From NCBI GenBank assembly GCA_922989275.2, contig OV277859.1, positions 92,268,198 to 92,332,197 on the forward strand: 64,000 bases of DNA, written 5' to 3'. Positions 40,715-51,779 of the stretch are shown here, piece by piece (position 1 is the first letter of the stretch; each line of letters opens with the position of its first letter). Below the pieces are notes generated by a model. It had not been told where the DNA came from and ran no database searches. It saw only the letters and a program-made list of their open reading frames with translations. The translations under genes and the position numbers were made by a program. Source of the stretch: Gari tellinella (taxonomy: Eukaryota > Mollusca > Bivalvia > Cardiida > Psammobiidae).

Positions 40715-40868
40715 CAGTCGAATCTCGAAACTTCGAACTCGCTTAAATCAACCTTACCAGAATTTTATAAGTTTAATTATGATAACTCGATCTCGCTCAG
40801 CCACGTTTTAACTTTGAAATATGGGTATGTTCGAACGAACGCGAGTTCGAAGTATCGAGTTTTTACTG
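40715..40868. mobile_element. Family G MITE (G3)
   Basis: CAGTCGAATCTCGAAACTTC start and GAAGTATCGAGTTTTTACTG end; the centre has lost one arm. Confidence 0.75.
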
Positions 40869-40870
40869 TA

Positions 40871-41059
40871 TATGCTGGACTTCAAATTTCGGTATCTCGA
40901 ACACGCACAGCTTTGTATTTTCCGTATTTCTATAATTGATCATCATTTCGGCCGTTTTAAGTTGATATATTCTTATTTCAAAGTTAAAACGTGGTTTACC
41001 CACGTTTTAACACTGACATAATAAACTTTTAGCGATTTCGACCTATCGAAGATTGACTG
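40871..41059. mobile_element. Family G MITE (G4), abutting G3
   Basis: TGCTGGACTTCAAATTTCGG to CTATCGAAGATTGACTG; inner palindrome TTAAAACGTGGTTTACCCACGTTTTAA. Two copies sit end to end across one TATA. Confidence 0.72.
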
Positions 41060-41571
41060 TACATGTATTTCATTATGTTTCATAATTCGAGATCAAAGAC
41101 TTAACAAGGCAACCCCAAATTGCAATGTACAATGTGTGTCGATGTTGGTAATTTCCAACACCTGTTTGGGAATTGGCTATGTGTTGCCTCTAATTCGTTG
41201 TAAATCAGTTATCTGACAGATAAATTGATCTAGTTTCTTAGACAAATATATAGAAGCGCCATTTATGTGGGAATTTATTCAAACAGGTTTCAATTAACCG
41301 ACGATACCAGTGATTTACGTCGATTTACTTAGCACAATGCTTCAATCAAATGGGAAAAACTGGAATATTGCTTTTCCTCTGTAAAGATAGGCGTGACAGA
41401 CATGGAACCAGCAAAACAGCAATTGGCAGCTTGTGTGTCTTGCTGGACATCGATAACGGAACCAATAAAACAAGACGTGGTTAGAATGTATCGCAAGGCA
41501 TTAGAGGCGATGTTATTCTTTTCCGTTTTAACGTAAACGCACTGCAACGAAAAGTAGAAAAATACGATGTA
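41060..41571. other. No gene; family A half copy at its right end
   Basis: 41511-41565 (GATGTTATTCTTTTCCGTTT ... AAAAGTAGAAAAATACG) is one arm of a family A copy. A 142-codon minus frame crosses into A13 and is a repeat artefact. Confidence 0.4.
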
Positions 41572-41817
41572 CAGTGGAGAATCTGTTATTCTTTCCCGTT
41601 TAAACGCAAACGTACGCAAACGCAAAGCACTAAAACGTAGAAAAGAACAACTTTTGGACAATTCTGATAATTCTTGTTTATCTTGGTGGCAAACAGTTTG
41701 GAGCCTGATCAGACGCCGGGTTACCCGGCGTCTGATCTGGCTCCAAACTGTTTGCACTGCAAATAATAGTTTTAGCGTAAACGCGTTTATTGGGAAAGAA
41801 TAACAGATTCCCCACTG
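41572..41817 (-). mobile_element. Family A MITE (A13)
   Basis: CAGTGGAGAATCTGTTATTC to CAGATTCCCCACTG, 246 bp. Beside the half copy at 41511. Confidence 0.93.
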
Positions 41818-42600
41818 TATGATACTGAAATGGAATAACTTTCAAATAAAGAAAAGAAATAGATAGGTGTACAATAGTACAAAGGTTAAAACATTGAAAC
41901 AGAGATAAATGTATATTATATACCAATCGATGATTCATAGAGATATCTCAATTAGAAAAAAAGTCATATGCGTCATAGTTGATATCATCACTAGTGATTG
42001 ATGATATCACTTTTGCAGTGACGATATAATTTTTGTGACGTCACGTCACAATATCTTTTGCAAAGGAATTGATTATCCTCTATGCTATCCATGTCAACAC
42101 AGAAGTTGCATAACAGCAGACATTAACGATAAACCGTTGCTTTTTGATCATTTAGGAGCGAAACAATTTCAATCCAGATCAGACGCCGCGTTACGCAAAC
42201 TGTTTGGCACGTGTACATGTACAATTTCTTTAGAAAAATCTTTACAAATTATATTTTACATTAAATGACGAGATTTAAGCAGATAAAGGGATATTACAAC
42301 GAAACCGCTCAACATAAACAGATGTCAAAGCAGAGAAAAGGAAGTTTCTTATCAATCTTGTTTAATTTGTAACAAAACAAATGCATGTAATCAAAGTATA
42401 ATGTATTATATACACTATAGATATCTCTCAGGTGCATTTTAACATTAAACAGACAGGCAATCTCAATTTCGCTGTCTGGCAAGTATCAGAAAGGTTTCAA
42501 GAACTGGTTTTCTTATAAACACCTCCAGTTTCTATGCCACGGCCAAAGTGAACCAATTAGCAATTTTAACTCTTATTGTTGCTAAGCTCGACTAAGGTTA
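41818..42600. other. No gene; half hairpin at 42150-42215
   Basis: AGCGAAACAATTTCAATCCA GATCAGACGCC GCGTTACGC then AAACTGTTTGGC: the right arm is deleted. TGATATCATCACTAGTG / CACTAGTGATTGATGATATCA at 41980-42008 is a short palindrome. Confidence 0.45.
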
Positions 42601-42852
42601 CAGTTGAGTATACGTTATTCTTTTCCGTTTTAACGCACACGAAACGCAAACGCAAAAACTAAACTAAAATGTAGAAAAGGACTACTTATTGACAATTCTG
42701 ACTTTTCATTTTTATTTGAATGGCAAACAGTTTGAAGCCTGATCAGACGTCGGGTTACCCGGCGTCTGATCATGCTCCAAACTGTTTGCACTGGTAATGA
42801 TAGTTTTTTGCATAAACGCGTTTATTGGGAAAGAATAACGTTTTCTCCACTG
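42601..42852 (-). mobile_element. Family A MITE (A14)
   Basis: CAGTTGAGTATACGTTATTC to CGTTTTCTCCACTG; hairpin GAAGCCTGATCAGACGTC with CGGGTTACCCGG tip. Confidence 0.88.
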
Positions 42853-44293
42853 TAGATATGCAAACGGTATAGCTCCAGAACAGACGGGGAATATTGCGAC
42901 ATCTGATCTGGATAAAAACTGTTTGGCACTCACATTCGACCTTTTCTGTTCAAATTGCATAGAAACAGACTTCAAGGGTTGTTTAGCAGACAGCTAATTT
43001 GTAGCAGACGACAATCGAGAATGATATTGGTACAGGCACCAAGTGTGTCTGGTATTATACCAAACGAAACTCCTTAGCTAGACACCCATGTTCTCCGAAA
43101 CCACCATTTAGCTCCTTCAGGGCCTTCACTGCCATGACGTCATCAATGTTAAACGATTGTAGTCTACTTTTATTGCTAAAATTTAGGTACTTTGATTAAA
43201 TGAGCATCAAACGCGGCGTCTGATCTGGATCAAAATTGTTTGCACTTGTATTAAAATTACGTACGTTATACTGCATTAAATCTAACTTTGAAACGATAAT
43301 GCAGACATCAATATTGAAGCAGCTGACAGTGAAACGGTGAAGGGGTAAAATATAACAATTAATTTGGCAGCGAAAGAGTAAAACTTAATCAAGCATTTAT
43401 CATTTAAAGCTGGACAGAGCTGAGAGGGTTAAAACTATTTGTACCATGGCGAAACTGGCATTCAGTTTGGCGCATGATCAGACGCCGAGTTTGCAATGGG
43501 AAACTCAGATCGACGTTGGCTTAGTTTGAAGATATTTCATAAATCATAAATCACAGCTGTACAAAATGTATAACACCACAAAGTATAAGTGTAAGTAAAT
43601 GGGTTAGGTCACCATTTCTAAAAACGCTAGCAGCGGCCCTTTTCATTTTGTACACATTTAAACGAAATGTTAGAGAAAGCAAACATTGCATACAAAGCAA
43701 TTCCTTAAATTTCGAGCTGGAAAAAAATAGTTTTTATGACGATCATTATCAATATGTACTATCCCACAGTGTTATATTCCCCACAGTTAATACCAATCAA
43801 TGCCGAAAAACCTTATCTTATACCTTTTGAATATTATATCGGTTATTTATCACTTTATTGCTCAACATATTGATATTACAATCTGGCTTACGTGACTCTG
43901 TAGCTGTTTATTTGCCAGTTATGGTTTCATTTGATATTTGACCTAACCCTTATTCTACAATACTTAGTATATGTTTGTAAATCCTAATGTTAATTTTTTT
44001 ATTTTTTTTTATAATTTAAAAGCAAACAAATCCAACAAAAAACCTCTTTAGAAACGGGTTAAATAGTTTGGATCCATATTAACGTCAATATGACAAAAGT
44101 GTCAGTCGAATCCCTTTTGGTAGGATGCAGGGTAATATTGAACTTGTTTTAAGACAAGCATTGTTTTCAGGACAGTTGCTAATTGGAGTATAGACCGATA
44201 TTTTTCACCTGGCAGGACGGAGCTAACCTTTGGCAAGGATAAAATCATTTACTTTTGATTTTAGGGGTGCTAGGTGTAGTTCCATACTATCAA
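42853..44293. other. Worn MITE pieces, no gene
   Basis: 43128-43360 is a family D remnant (CACTGCCATGACGTCATC ... GAAACGGTGAAGGGGTAAAA). 43470-43500 has a lone GCGCATGATCAGACGCCG arm. The 60-codon frame at 43648 has no resemblance. Confidence 0.45.
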
Positions 44294-44549
44294 CAGGGCT
44301 GCCATTTCTCCGGATTTTTCCTAAATCTCCGGATTTTTTTCACTACATGGTTTCTTAAAGCAGGCTGAAAGTAAAGCAGAATGCGCCCTTAGGCGCATTC
44401 TGCTTTACTTACAGCCTGCTTTAAGTAGTCGCATGTAAAAAAAACAAGAAAAAGGCTATAGGGTAAAGGTACGATTCGTAAAATCGCAATTGAAAAATGT
44501 AAATTTGGAAATCTTAGGATTTTTCATTTCAACTTATGGCAGCCCTGTA
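44294..44549. mobile_element. Family K MITE with the family P hairpin (K2)
   Basis: CAGGGCTGCCATTTCTCCGG and CATTTCAACTTATGGCAGCCCTG mark the ends. Inside is TTAAAGCAGGCTGAAAGTAA ... TTACAGCCTGCTTTAA with tip GCGCCCTTAGGCGC, the hairpin otherwise found in TTAA-flanked family P. Wider arms CACCTGGCAGGACGGA (44207) and TCCGTCCTGCCAGGT (44898) may bound a larger unit. Confidence 0.78.
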
Positions 44550-44607
44550 TCAACATGGAAAAACACAATTTATGCATGCATCCATATCAACGTGAAAATG
44601 GTATTTA

Positions 44608-44830
44608 CAGTGCTCCCTCTCTACAACAACACCCACTTGGAAACAAAGCTTGCGTGCGTTGTTCGAAGGGATTTGTTATATGGAGGGACAATTAAGACTT
44701 GACTTACATTTGCAAATAGCTTGAAGCGACGTCTGAGCTGGGTTCAAGCTGTTTTTCACTCGTCATTATATTCCTTCTGCCAAAATGTCCACTAATATGT
44801 TATGTTAAGAAAAAAACGACAGACGACAAC
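44608..44830 (-). mobile_element. Family C MITE, right end missing (C6)
   Basis: CAGTGCTCCCTCTCTACAAC start; hairpin reduced to GCTTGAAGCGACGTCTGAG; stops at CGACAGACGACAACGG without the usual GGGAGCACTG. Confidence 0.72.
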
Positions 44831-44949
44831 GGTAAAATCCAATAATAAAAGAGCGTGCTGTCGCTCCAAAGTTGAAATGCAAAGGTCCGCATCGGAACTC
44901 CGTCCTGCCAGGTCAATAAAATTGGCCCATACAGAGTGGACATGACGCC

Positions 44950-45155
44950 ATTATTCAAGGTAAACGTTTTTGCGCGAAACAATAATGTCCATTTGCTTAC
45001 GGTTTACCCTGTGTTTGATCAGGCTCAAGTCTACTTGCACTCTGAGATTAAAACATACTTTCAATAAAAAATAACGGTAATTTGTTTTGTTTTCTTTTAA
45101 GGCGTTTGATTTCGTTTAAACGGATGGAAATACCGGTAACATCTTCCCCAATGTA
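44950..45155 (+). mobile_element. Diverged family A relative
   Basis: TTTGATCAGGCTCAAGTC, TTTGATTTCGTTTAAACGG and ACATCTTCCCCAATGTA correspond in order to the family A core, right arm and right end. Confidence 0.5.
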
Positions 45156-45314
45156 TCTTATCACTATACAAGTATCACATGAGCCGTGTCATGACAAAAC
45201 TTGCCTTATTACATTACATCATTGTACAGACCAAGCCCCGCTGTAAATACCAGCGATGAGTTCAGTAAGAAAATCGATGGCAGTCGAATGCGAGTTGCCT
45301 ACCGGTCTGAAATA

Positions 45315-45537
45315 CAGTGGAGAAAACGTAAATCTTTCGTTCAAACGCAAACGCATTGCATGAAAAATAGAAAATGAAAACATTCTGACTACCAGTTTTA
45401 ATCTGACTGGCAAACAGTTTTGAGCCTGATCAGACGCCGGGTAAACCGGCGTCTGGTCTGGCCCCAAACTGTTTGCAATGAAACTAATAGTTAAAGCGTA
45501 ACCGGGGCTTTGTGGAAAGAAAACGATGTCTCTACTG
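45315..45537 (-). mobile_element. Family A MITE (A15)
   Basis: CAGTGGAGAAAACGTAAATC to GATGTCTCTACTG; hairpin tip CCGGGTAAACCGG. Confidence 0.85.
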
Positions 45538-45860
45538 TACTCTACACACCGGGCACAAACTGCTAACCTAAACAGCAAACAATGGTAATTGAACGCCCTA
45601 TAGGCTTTGTGTCTGAGTTTGGTCTTCACTGCCAAATACCGTTTACAATACAGCTACATAAAATGCTTTAAATGCACGTGGATGTCAAACAGTGTAAAAC
45701 AAGACATTGATATGCAATGTTTGCAATGCAATCAGACAGGTATTCTCATGACACGGCTCATATCAATACACTCTTCATCTTAAATAAATTCAATACTTGA
45801 ACATTTAAATCTTTTCATACTAAATCACATGTCTGCTAACAAAATGTTGCCTGAAAACAT

Positions 45861-46100
45861 TACCCCATGGCCTGTTTCTGCTTTTGAAGACAGATTGCCT
45901 TTGGACTTGAAGTAGGTTGAAAGTAGTGTAAAATGCGCATTAAGTGGCGTTCTACTTTAGATTTAGTCTGCTTTAAGCTACAATTTGCTAGGATAAAGCA
46001 CAATAGCTCTTATGATGCATATGCATGATTATATAAAGAGAAACTGTTTACCGCAGTGGGAGAATGAATTAAAGGCGTAAAATGGCGTATATATGGAATA
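45861..46100 (+). mobile_element. Family P MITE, hairpin diverged
   Basis: TTACCCCATGGCCTGTTTCT start; GAAGTAGGTTGAAAGTAGTG / CTACTTTAGATTTAGTCTGC arms no longer match well. Right end abuts A16. Confidence 0.65.
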
Positions 46101-46106
46101 CAGGTA

Positions 46107-46325
46107 CAGTGGAGAATCTGTTATTCTTTCCCAATAAACGCGTTTACGCTAAAACTATTATTTGCAGTGCAAACAGTTTGGAGCCAGATCAGGCTCCAAA
46201 CTGTTTGCCACCAAGATAAACAAGAATTATCAGAATTGTCCAAAAGTTGTTCTTTTCTACGTTTTAGTGCTTTGCGTTTGCGTACGTTTGCGTTTAAACG
46301 GGAAAGAATAACAGATTCTCCACTG
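46107..46325 (+). mobile_element. Family A MITE with clean loss of the hairpin tip (A16)
   Basis: Otherwise like A12 and A17, but GGAGCCAGATC joins straight to AGGCTCC: 27 bases of the tip are absent and 219 bp remain. The break is inside the GATC/GATCAG repeat shared by both arms. Confidence 0.92.
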
Positions 46326-46345
46326 TACTTGGTTACAGATTTTAA

Positions 46346-46549
46346 CCCTTATCCTGCGGTTATGTCGTCTGCTTTGAAATTATCGTCTGCAAAGTCTGTT
46401 AAATTTAGATTTATACATTTTTTAAGTAAATAAACCCAAAGACGAGTGTCAAACAGTTTGGATCCAGACCAGACGCCGCGTTACGCGGCGTCTGATCTGA
46501 TCTAAACTGTTTGCAAAAAACAATAAAGTCGCGACCAGCAGGCAAAGGG
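46346..46549 (+). mobile_element. Family D MITE, intact
   Basis: TTAACCCTTATCCTGCGGTT start (TTAA 46342) and GGCAAAGGGTTAA end (TTAA 46550). Hairpin 46447-46513 with CGCCGCGTTACGCGGCG tip; the right arm has lost GG (GATCTGATCTAAAC). Confidence 0.87.
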
Positions 46550-46669
46550 TTAATACTGAAATCTCCTTCAAGATGTTATCAGTGTGTCATTGGTTACGTT
46601 CAAATTGAATGCTTATCGTTAATGACATGATGTCTTTGGCAATTCTAGGGAAACCATTCTTCATTGCCA

Positions 46670-46890
46670 ATCTCGATCAACACAATCCTTGCTATGACGT
46701 CATCAATTTCAAACAATTGTCGTCTGCTATAATTTCTCAAACTAAATATTAGGTATGTTGACTTAAGATATGTATTGAATGGGTGTCTAGGCAAACAATT
46801 TGGATCCTGACCAGACGCCGCGTGGCCAGAATCCAAACTGTTTGCAAATAACGATTGTACTCGGGGTAAGGCAGTTAAATGGGTAATGAA
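46670..46890 (-). mobile_element. Family D-type MITE, hairpin cut short
   Basis: CTATGACGTCATCAATTTC, GTCGTCTGCTATAATTTC; CAATTTGGATCCTGACCAGA CGCCGCG joins TGGCCAGAATCCAAACTG, i.e. half the tip is gone. Confidence 0.68.
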
Positions 46891-46923
46891 ACAAATTGCA
46901 GATTATATTGACTTTATTCTTAA

Positions 46924-47166
46924 CCCTTTACCCAATAACCAATTAATAATATGAAAGACAGGTGATCACTTAAAGCGGGATGAAAGTAAAGCAGAATGTG
47001 CCTTAAGGCACATTCTGCTTTACTTTCAGCCTGCTTTAAAGTACCATCTGTTAGGCTATATAAAATATTTGTTATGGTAATTGTTCATGAGGGTATAAAC
47101 TGGAACTATTTTTTTCAGCGGAGGAATAAACTAAATACGCTAAAATCGCTTCTATGGGGGAAAGGG
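46924..47166 (+). mobile_element. Family P MITE, intact
   Basis: TTAACCCTTTACCCAATAAC (TTAA 46920) to GGGGGAAAGGGTTAA (TTAA 47167). Hairpin TTAAAGCGGGATGAAAGTAA, tip GTGCCTTAAGGCAC. Confidence 0.88.
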
Positions 47167-47526
47167 TTAAAATCCTCTGATAACTTAAGTTCCATCATTA
47201 TCGACATTGAACAAAGCTGTTACATAATGAAATATGTTAACAATATAAGTATGACCGCTGTGAATTTGTTTGAATCCATTTCTGCTAAGTAATTGTTCGA
47301 TGTTTAAATATTGGTTAAGACTATTTTTCATTAATGGGGTATTGTTTGAATTAAATTAAACGATTTGAAACTTTTGAACATATATCACCCCATTGAACAA
47401 TTTTTTTACACGTTTTAGTGTTATTGTCAATCGGTCCACGGGGAAGTTTTACAATGATTCGAACACTTTTCTAAGTGTAAAGAAGGAAATAGATAGCAGA
47501 CCGATTGTGTGCTTTGCCAATGCCGT
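47167..47526. other. No gene recognised
   Basis: AT-rich; nothing repeated elsewhere in the window was noticed. Confidence 0.35.
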
Positions 47527-47530
47527 TTAA

Positions 47531-47725
47531 CCCTTTCACTCTCAATGACGCTTAAAAGTGCGTTTGCTCAGGATCCAAACTGTTTGATGATCGCTTTGAA
47601 ATGTCTTCAGTCATACTGCCTTGTATTTAACTTTGAAACGATATTGCAGACAACTATATTGAAGCAGACGACAATAAAGCGGTGTATGGGGTAAAACTCT
47701 CCCGAATAATTTAAGAAGGAAAGTG
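47531..47725 (+). mobile_element. Family D MITE with half hairpin
   Basis: TTAACCCTTTCACTCTCAAT (TTAA 47527) to GAAGGAAAGTGTTAA (TTAA 47726). Only the right arm remains (GCTCAGGATCCAAACTGTTT). Confidence 0.8.
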
Positions 47726-48050
47726 TTAACACTCTTTGTGCTACAAAGGATAATATTTTAATTCCCCCCGTGTAACCCTGCCACTGCCAAGGCGAACAAT
47801 GCTTTACATTTCCAAACAATTTGCATCCTGACCAGACGCCGCGTATTGTTTTAAAATAAGAAATAACACAGAAGACTCATATAAGAGCTATCTGTAATAT
47901 TTCTATCCTACTTTTAGCAACATTTTCGACAGTGCTCCCTCACTACAACGACCCTCAAAACAACACCCCTCCTTACAACGACCCTTGCTGCAGTGCCCAA
48001 ACTAGACAGTGATGTCTAACGCTTTAGTTGCTGCAATATCGTCTCCCTAA

Positions 48051-48205
48051 CCCCTTCACTGCCTTACCCCGAGTACAACAGATTTTTGCAAACAGTTTGA
48101 CACTCAATTCAATATTTCTTAAGTCAAAATACCTAAAAATGAACTTTGAAACATAAAAGCAGACGACAATTGTTTAAAATTGATGAGGTCATGGCAGTGA
48201 AGGGG
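48051..48205. mobile_element. Family D MITE inserted in C7
   Basis: CCCCTTCACTGCCTTACCCC and GGCAGTGAAGGGG are the ends, with CTAA (decayed TTAA) and TTAA outside. Other family C copies read GTCTGCTTAAAATTGTCGTC here, so the empty site is known. The hairpin is collapsed to GCAAACAGTTTGACAC. Confidence 0.85.
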
Positions 48206-48390
48206 TTAACAATGTCGTCTGTTGTTTTTCTCAAAAATACATATCAATGGACACTTTTACCTAGGAAGTATAATGATTAGTGACAGACATCTTTAATACA
48301 TGTACAGGTCAGACGCCGCGTGACGAGGCGTCTGATCTGGCTTAAAGCTGTTTGCAAATGTAAGTCAAGTCTTAATTTTCCCTCCTTATA

Positions 48391-48890
48391 TAGTCCAGGA
48401 GTCAAAGGCCGATATTTAGCTGAACCTGGAAATGCCGGATGAACTTTTTTTCTCTGCAGTTTTCAATAGTCTAGGGTGTTCTCATCAAGATCACAGAGGG
48501 TGCCCGGTGATATCCCTTGAGCATTTCTCAAAATATGCTAATTAAGTCCGCCATTACTTAAATTCCGTTATTTGACCATATGTCAATTAGTATGCATCCT
48601 ACCATAATTAAACTGGTGTCTATAACCAGGTTATCAGGGTCTACGAATATGATAAACCCATCATTTCAGGAATTAAATGTTTTGGACATATGCAACTAAT
48701 GCAAATTATGCAAATGAGGTCCGCCATTACTGAAATTCCGCTATTTGGCCAAATGCCAATTAGTAAGCACCCTACCATGATGAAATTGGTGTCTATGACC
48801 AGGTTATCAGGGTCTACGAACATGATAAACCCATCATTTAAGAAAATTAAATGTTTTGGACATATGCAACTTCTGCAATTATGCAAATGA
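48391..48890 (+). repeat. Left terminal/subterminal repeats of the 3.9-kb transposon
   Basis: After the TIR come two tandem units of ~165 bp sharing AAATGAGGTCCGCCATTACT, GGTGTCTATGACCAGGTTAT, CAGGGTCTACGAACATGATA and TGTTTTGGACATATGCAACT (about 48552-48718 and 48719-48890). Confidence 0.88.
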
Positions 48891-49589
48891 GGTCGGCATT
48901 TACTGAAATTCAGGGTTTTTTGTTATATCTCCAAATATCAGACCATTTAAGACAGTCAACTGGTCCACGCCTGTAAACATATGTTTCTATATAACAAACT
49001 GTTAGTCTAAGTCTGAAGATTATGAATCCTGTTGATGCAGTTAGCAAAGCTTGGGACAACATTGCAATTCAAGATGGCGTCCAAGATGGCCGCCAAAAAT
49101 GCGAAATATCACTTTGGACTCAGTTGTGGATACAACTTTCCATTAAATAATTTAAATGTGCCTCAAATGTATTCGAAACACATAAAATATGATTATTGAA
49201 CTTTAAATTCATACTAAAATCTCTTTTAATCAAGAAATTATTCAAATTGCCGCAAAAGAGGCGTATTTTGCGGGTTTTTTTCACATATCGGTGTATATTT
49301 TACTAATGAAATGCTACAGTTTTTGTTGATAACTAAGAAGCGGAGCTTTTAGTGCAAAAATGGTGCACTTGGTGAAGCAAGCATAAATGTTCACCAAGAT
49401 GTGCTTACCTCAAATCTGTCGTTAGCCATCGGAAAAAGTCAATATGGTGGCCATTTTCCAAGATGCCCGCCAGTGAGGGATAGTTCAAGTTAACCAACCT
49501 TACAAATCATTTTCACCTCAGAAAAATGGCAGTTATTAAAAAAACAAACAACCAAGATGGTGGCTATTTTCCAAAACAGCCGCCAAAAC

Positions 49590-50513
49590 CTGTTCGAACA
49601 AGGTAAACTTTGTTTCCGAAGCAATTCACTTAAGCTGAAGTCAAATGATTATGCTATGTTTACCATTTGGAGCTGCACGGTTATGTACAAGCAAGTCCAT
49701 ATTTGTAGCATTTGCAGTGTCCAATACATTGCTTCTTGCACCCGTACTTTGTCAGCTGTTTGCAGTTCTCTGCTATTGGTGTCACTGAGGTCCAGTGAAC
49801 CCTCCACACGTTGTTTTGCTTTGTCCATCCCCAATCGGCAGGGCTTGCAGTTTTCTTTGACGGTTCTAAACATTCTCCCCATATGCTTCCTGCTTGGTAA
49901 AAAGCCCGTTTGATATGTTCATGAACTTCAGGTCCAGCTACCATCCATCTTCTTAAAGCAGAAGGATCTTCTGTCACACATACAACCCTCCTTTTCCTTT
50001 GATTGTGGCATTAGCCTGCTCATGGGGTTGGTCGATTGCTATTGCAGAGACAGATCGCTTCGATTTAACACAACAAACCTGGTTCTCGTTAGGATGCGTC
50101 ACATCTAAGGTAAGCATGTCTTTCAGTTGCACCGGTAGCCAACATGCATAGTGGATGTTGTTGTTTGAGAAGAAGAAAGGTATCAATGTCGCTAATGCTT
50201 GGCATTTGAGCTTGAAATTAGCCCGAAACGAACTTATCACTGAAAGACTAGTCAGTTTAATGAACCAGTAGTTGAACTGTGGACTTGACTGTGCAGCAAT
50301 GTCCAACTGGGCTGAGATTTCGAGCACTCTGTTGTACGGAATAGAGAGTCCATTCTCATGTAGCAATTCTACAAGCGCGCTCCTTCGAGTCTTCCAATAA
50401 ACAGACGTTCCAATAAAAAATGAAAATGGTGGCTCGAGGTCTTTATAATGTATGAAAGTGGAAGCTCCTTCTCTGTGCTTAGAATGACAGTTGTATTGCA
50501 GGAGCTGTATCAT
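49590..50513 (-). pseudogene. CXC-motif transposon gene, C-terminal half with TSO1-like Cys motif
   Basis: Minus strand. 50513-49974 (179 codons) has VYWKTRRSALVELLHENGLS, then IPYNRVLEI, HYACWLPVQLKDMLTLDVTHP and SAIAIDQPHEQANATIKGKG. A frameshift then leads into 49977-49681 with DPSALRRWMVAGPEVHEHI, ADWGWTK, and the end GCKKQCIGHCKCYKYGLACT. The last piece has the C-x-K-x-x-C-x-x-x-C-x-C-x-x-x-x-x-x-C spacing of CXC/TSO1-tesmin zinc motifs. The block order is that of a multi-copy family of cnidarian and molluscan proteins without assigned function. The terminal part after ACT meets a stop. Confidence 0.7.
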
Positions 50514-50519
50514 TGCGGA

Positions 50520-51400
50520 ATCTTTTTTACAAGCTCCAGGTTGCGTTTGCTACTTCACGTCAACTCCTTGTTCTAGCATGTATACAAATCATTTAACCTG
50601 CCATCAACGGAGCACTTGTGTTTAAGCATTGACTTGAGAAGAGCTGTTGCTGCCTTACTGAGTGCCACCGTTTCAGAATAAATAGAGGTTTTAGATAGAA
50701 CTGGGCGAGTAGCACTATTTCCGCTAGTGGGCTTCCAAGTCAGGAATTTCAGCTAACTATCTTTATTTCAGTCTTTTCAAGTGTTCATCTGTTCTTGATT
50801 GGGTTTCATTCGTAAACTGCTCAAGTCGTTCCATAAACATTGTCATACGAGCATTACTTAAGATGAAATACAAGAGGATCTGTTACGCTCAATTTTGTAT
50901 CCATTATAAATGCCACGAGCTTTGAAAACACAAGTTGAAAAAACTTGTTTTTCATGTGTATCAGAACTTTCCTGTGTTTCAATCGATGACAAATAAGCCA
51001 ATTCCTTATTGTACAGTGTTGTCAAACATGACTTTTGATAATTCAGCTCTTGTGTCACAGCATCACCATCACTAAGTATAGACAGGAGCTTACCATTATT
51101 TAGGTTACAGGCACACTCGTTCAGTCGTTGGTCTACTCCCATTGTCATTGCCCCTCGAGGCTTACCCTGGGTCAATTCACTATATGAAATGGGAGTTGGT
51201 TAATCAATGATCTTGAATTACACACAATGTTTGTAGCAATCATTTCATAGCTATCATTTTCCTGACTTCCAGGCTTTAGGTCTTTTTTAGAGATTTCTTC
51301 TTTTTTGTATTTTGACAGAGACAACACTTGCCCAAGTCGGTTTAAGCTTTTGAGCTGAATTGATTTGCATTCGCCATATTCATGAATATTCAATAAAAGG
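50520..51400 (-). pseudogene. CXC-motif transposon gene, N-terminal half, broken
   Basis: Minus strand. 51393-51172 is open for 73 codons. From 51175 a second frame reads MTMGVDQRLNECACNLNNGK then LLSILSDGDAVTQELNYQKS, followed by CLTTLYNKEL. This matches, from memory, the D-x-x-L-x-x-x-LS-x-GD-x-x-A-Q-E-x-K-Y-H-x-x-C-L block of an abundant invertebrate gene family of unknown function. Further pieces follow in shifting frames, with several stops: ERLEQFTNETQSRTDEHLKR near 50800 and ALSKAATALLKSMLKHKCSV near 50640. Introns cannot be fully excluded, but the stops inside conserved-looking stretches favour decay. Confidence 0.65.
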
Positions 51401-51779
51401 CCGAGGAGCTATACATTTACTACCCTTTACCGTGATAAGTGAACATAATATACGCATATCCAAATATGGGTTACAACTAGATTTAGGTATAAACATAACC
51501 CTACATCTAGTCCGATCGTTCATCCAGAATCATTCAAGTTCCGTGCAATTTGTACACCATCCAGGTGACATAACAATGCCCCGAGTAAAGTAGTTTCACC
51601 ATTTGCCTTAGCAATATAACCTAATATGGCATCTTAATCACCTTAAGAATGCAATTAATACTATTATCGTATTGTTTGAAAGACAGTTTTTGACAATAAA
51701 GGAATGGACATTTACATTATGGCATTAGGTCAAATATTTCCAGCAGTATTCCAAATAAGCTTGATTTCTTTAATGATCT

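Noticed and set aside
44190..44930. A larger TIR element bounded by CACCTGGCAGGACGGA and its complement
   Set aside because: Only about 16-20 bp match and no target duplication is visible; mentioned in the family K entry but not called.
49590..51400. KDZ-type transposase because of the CxC name
   Set aside because: The Cys spacing here is TSO1/tesmin-like and C-terminal; none of the KDZ catalytic blocks was seen.
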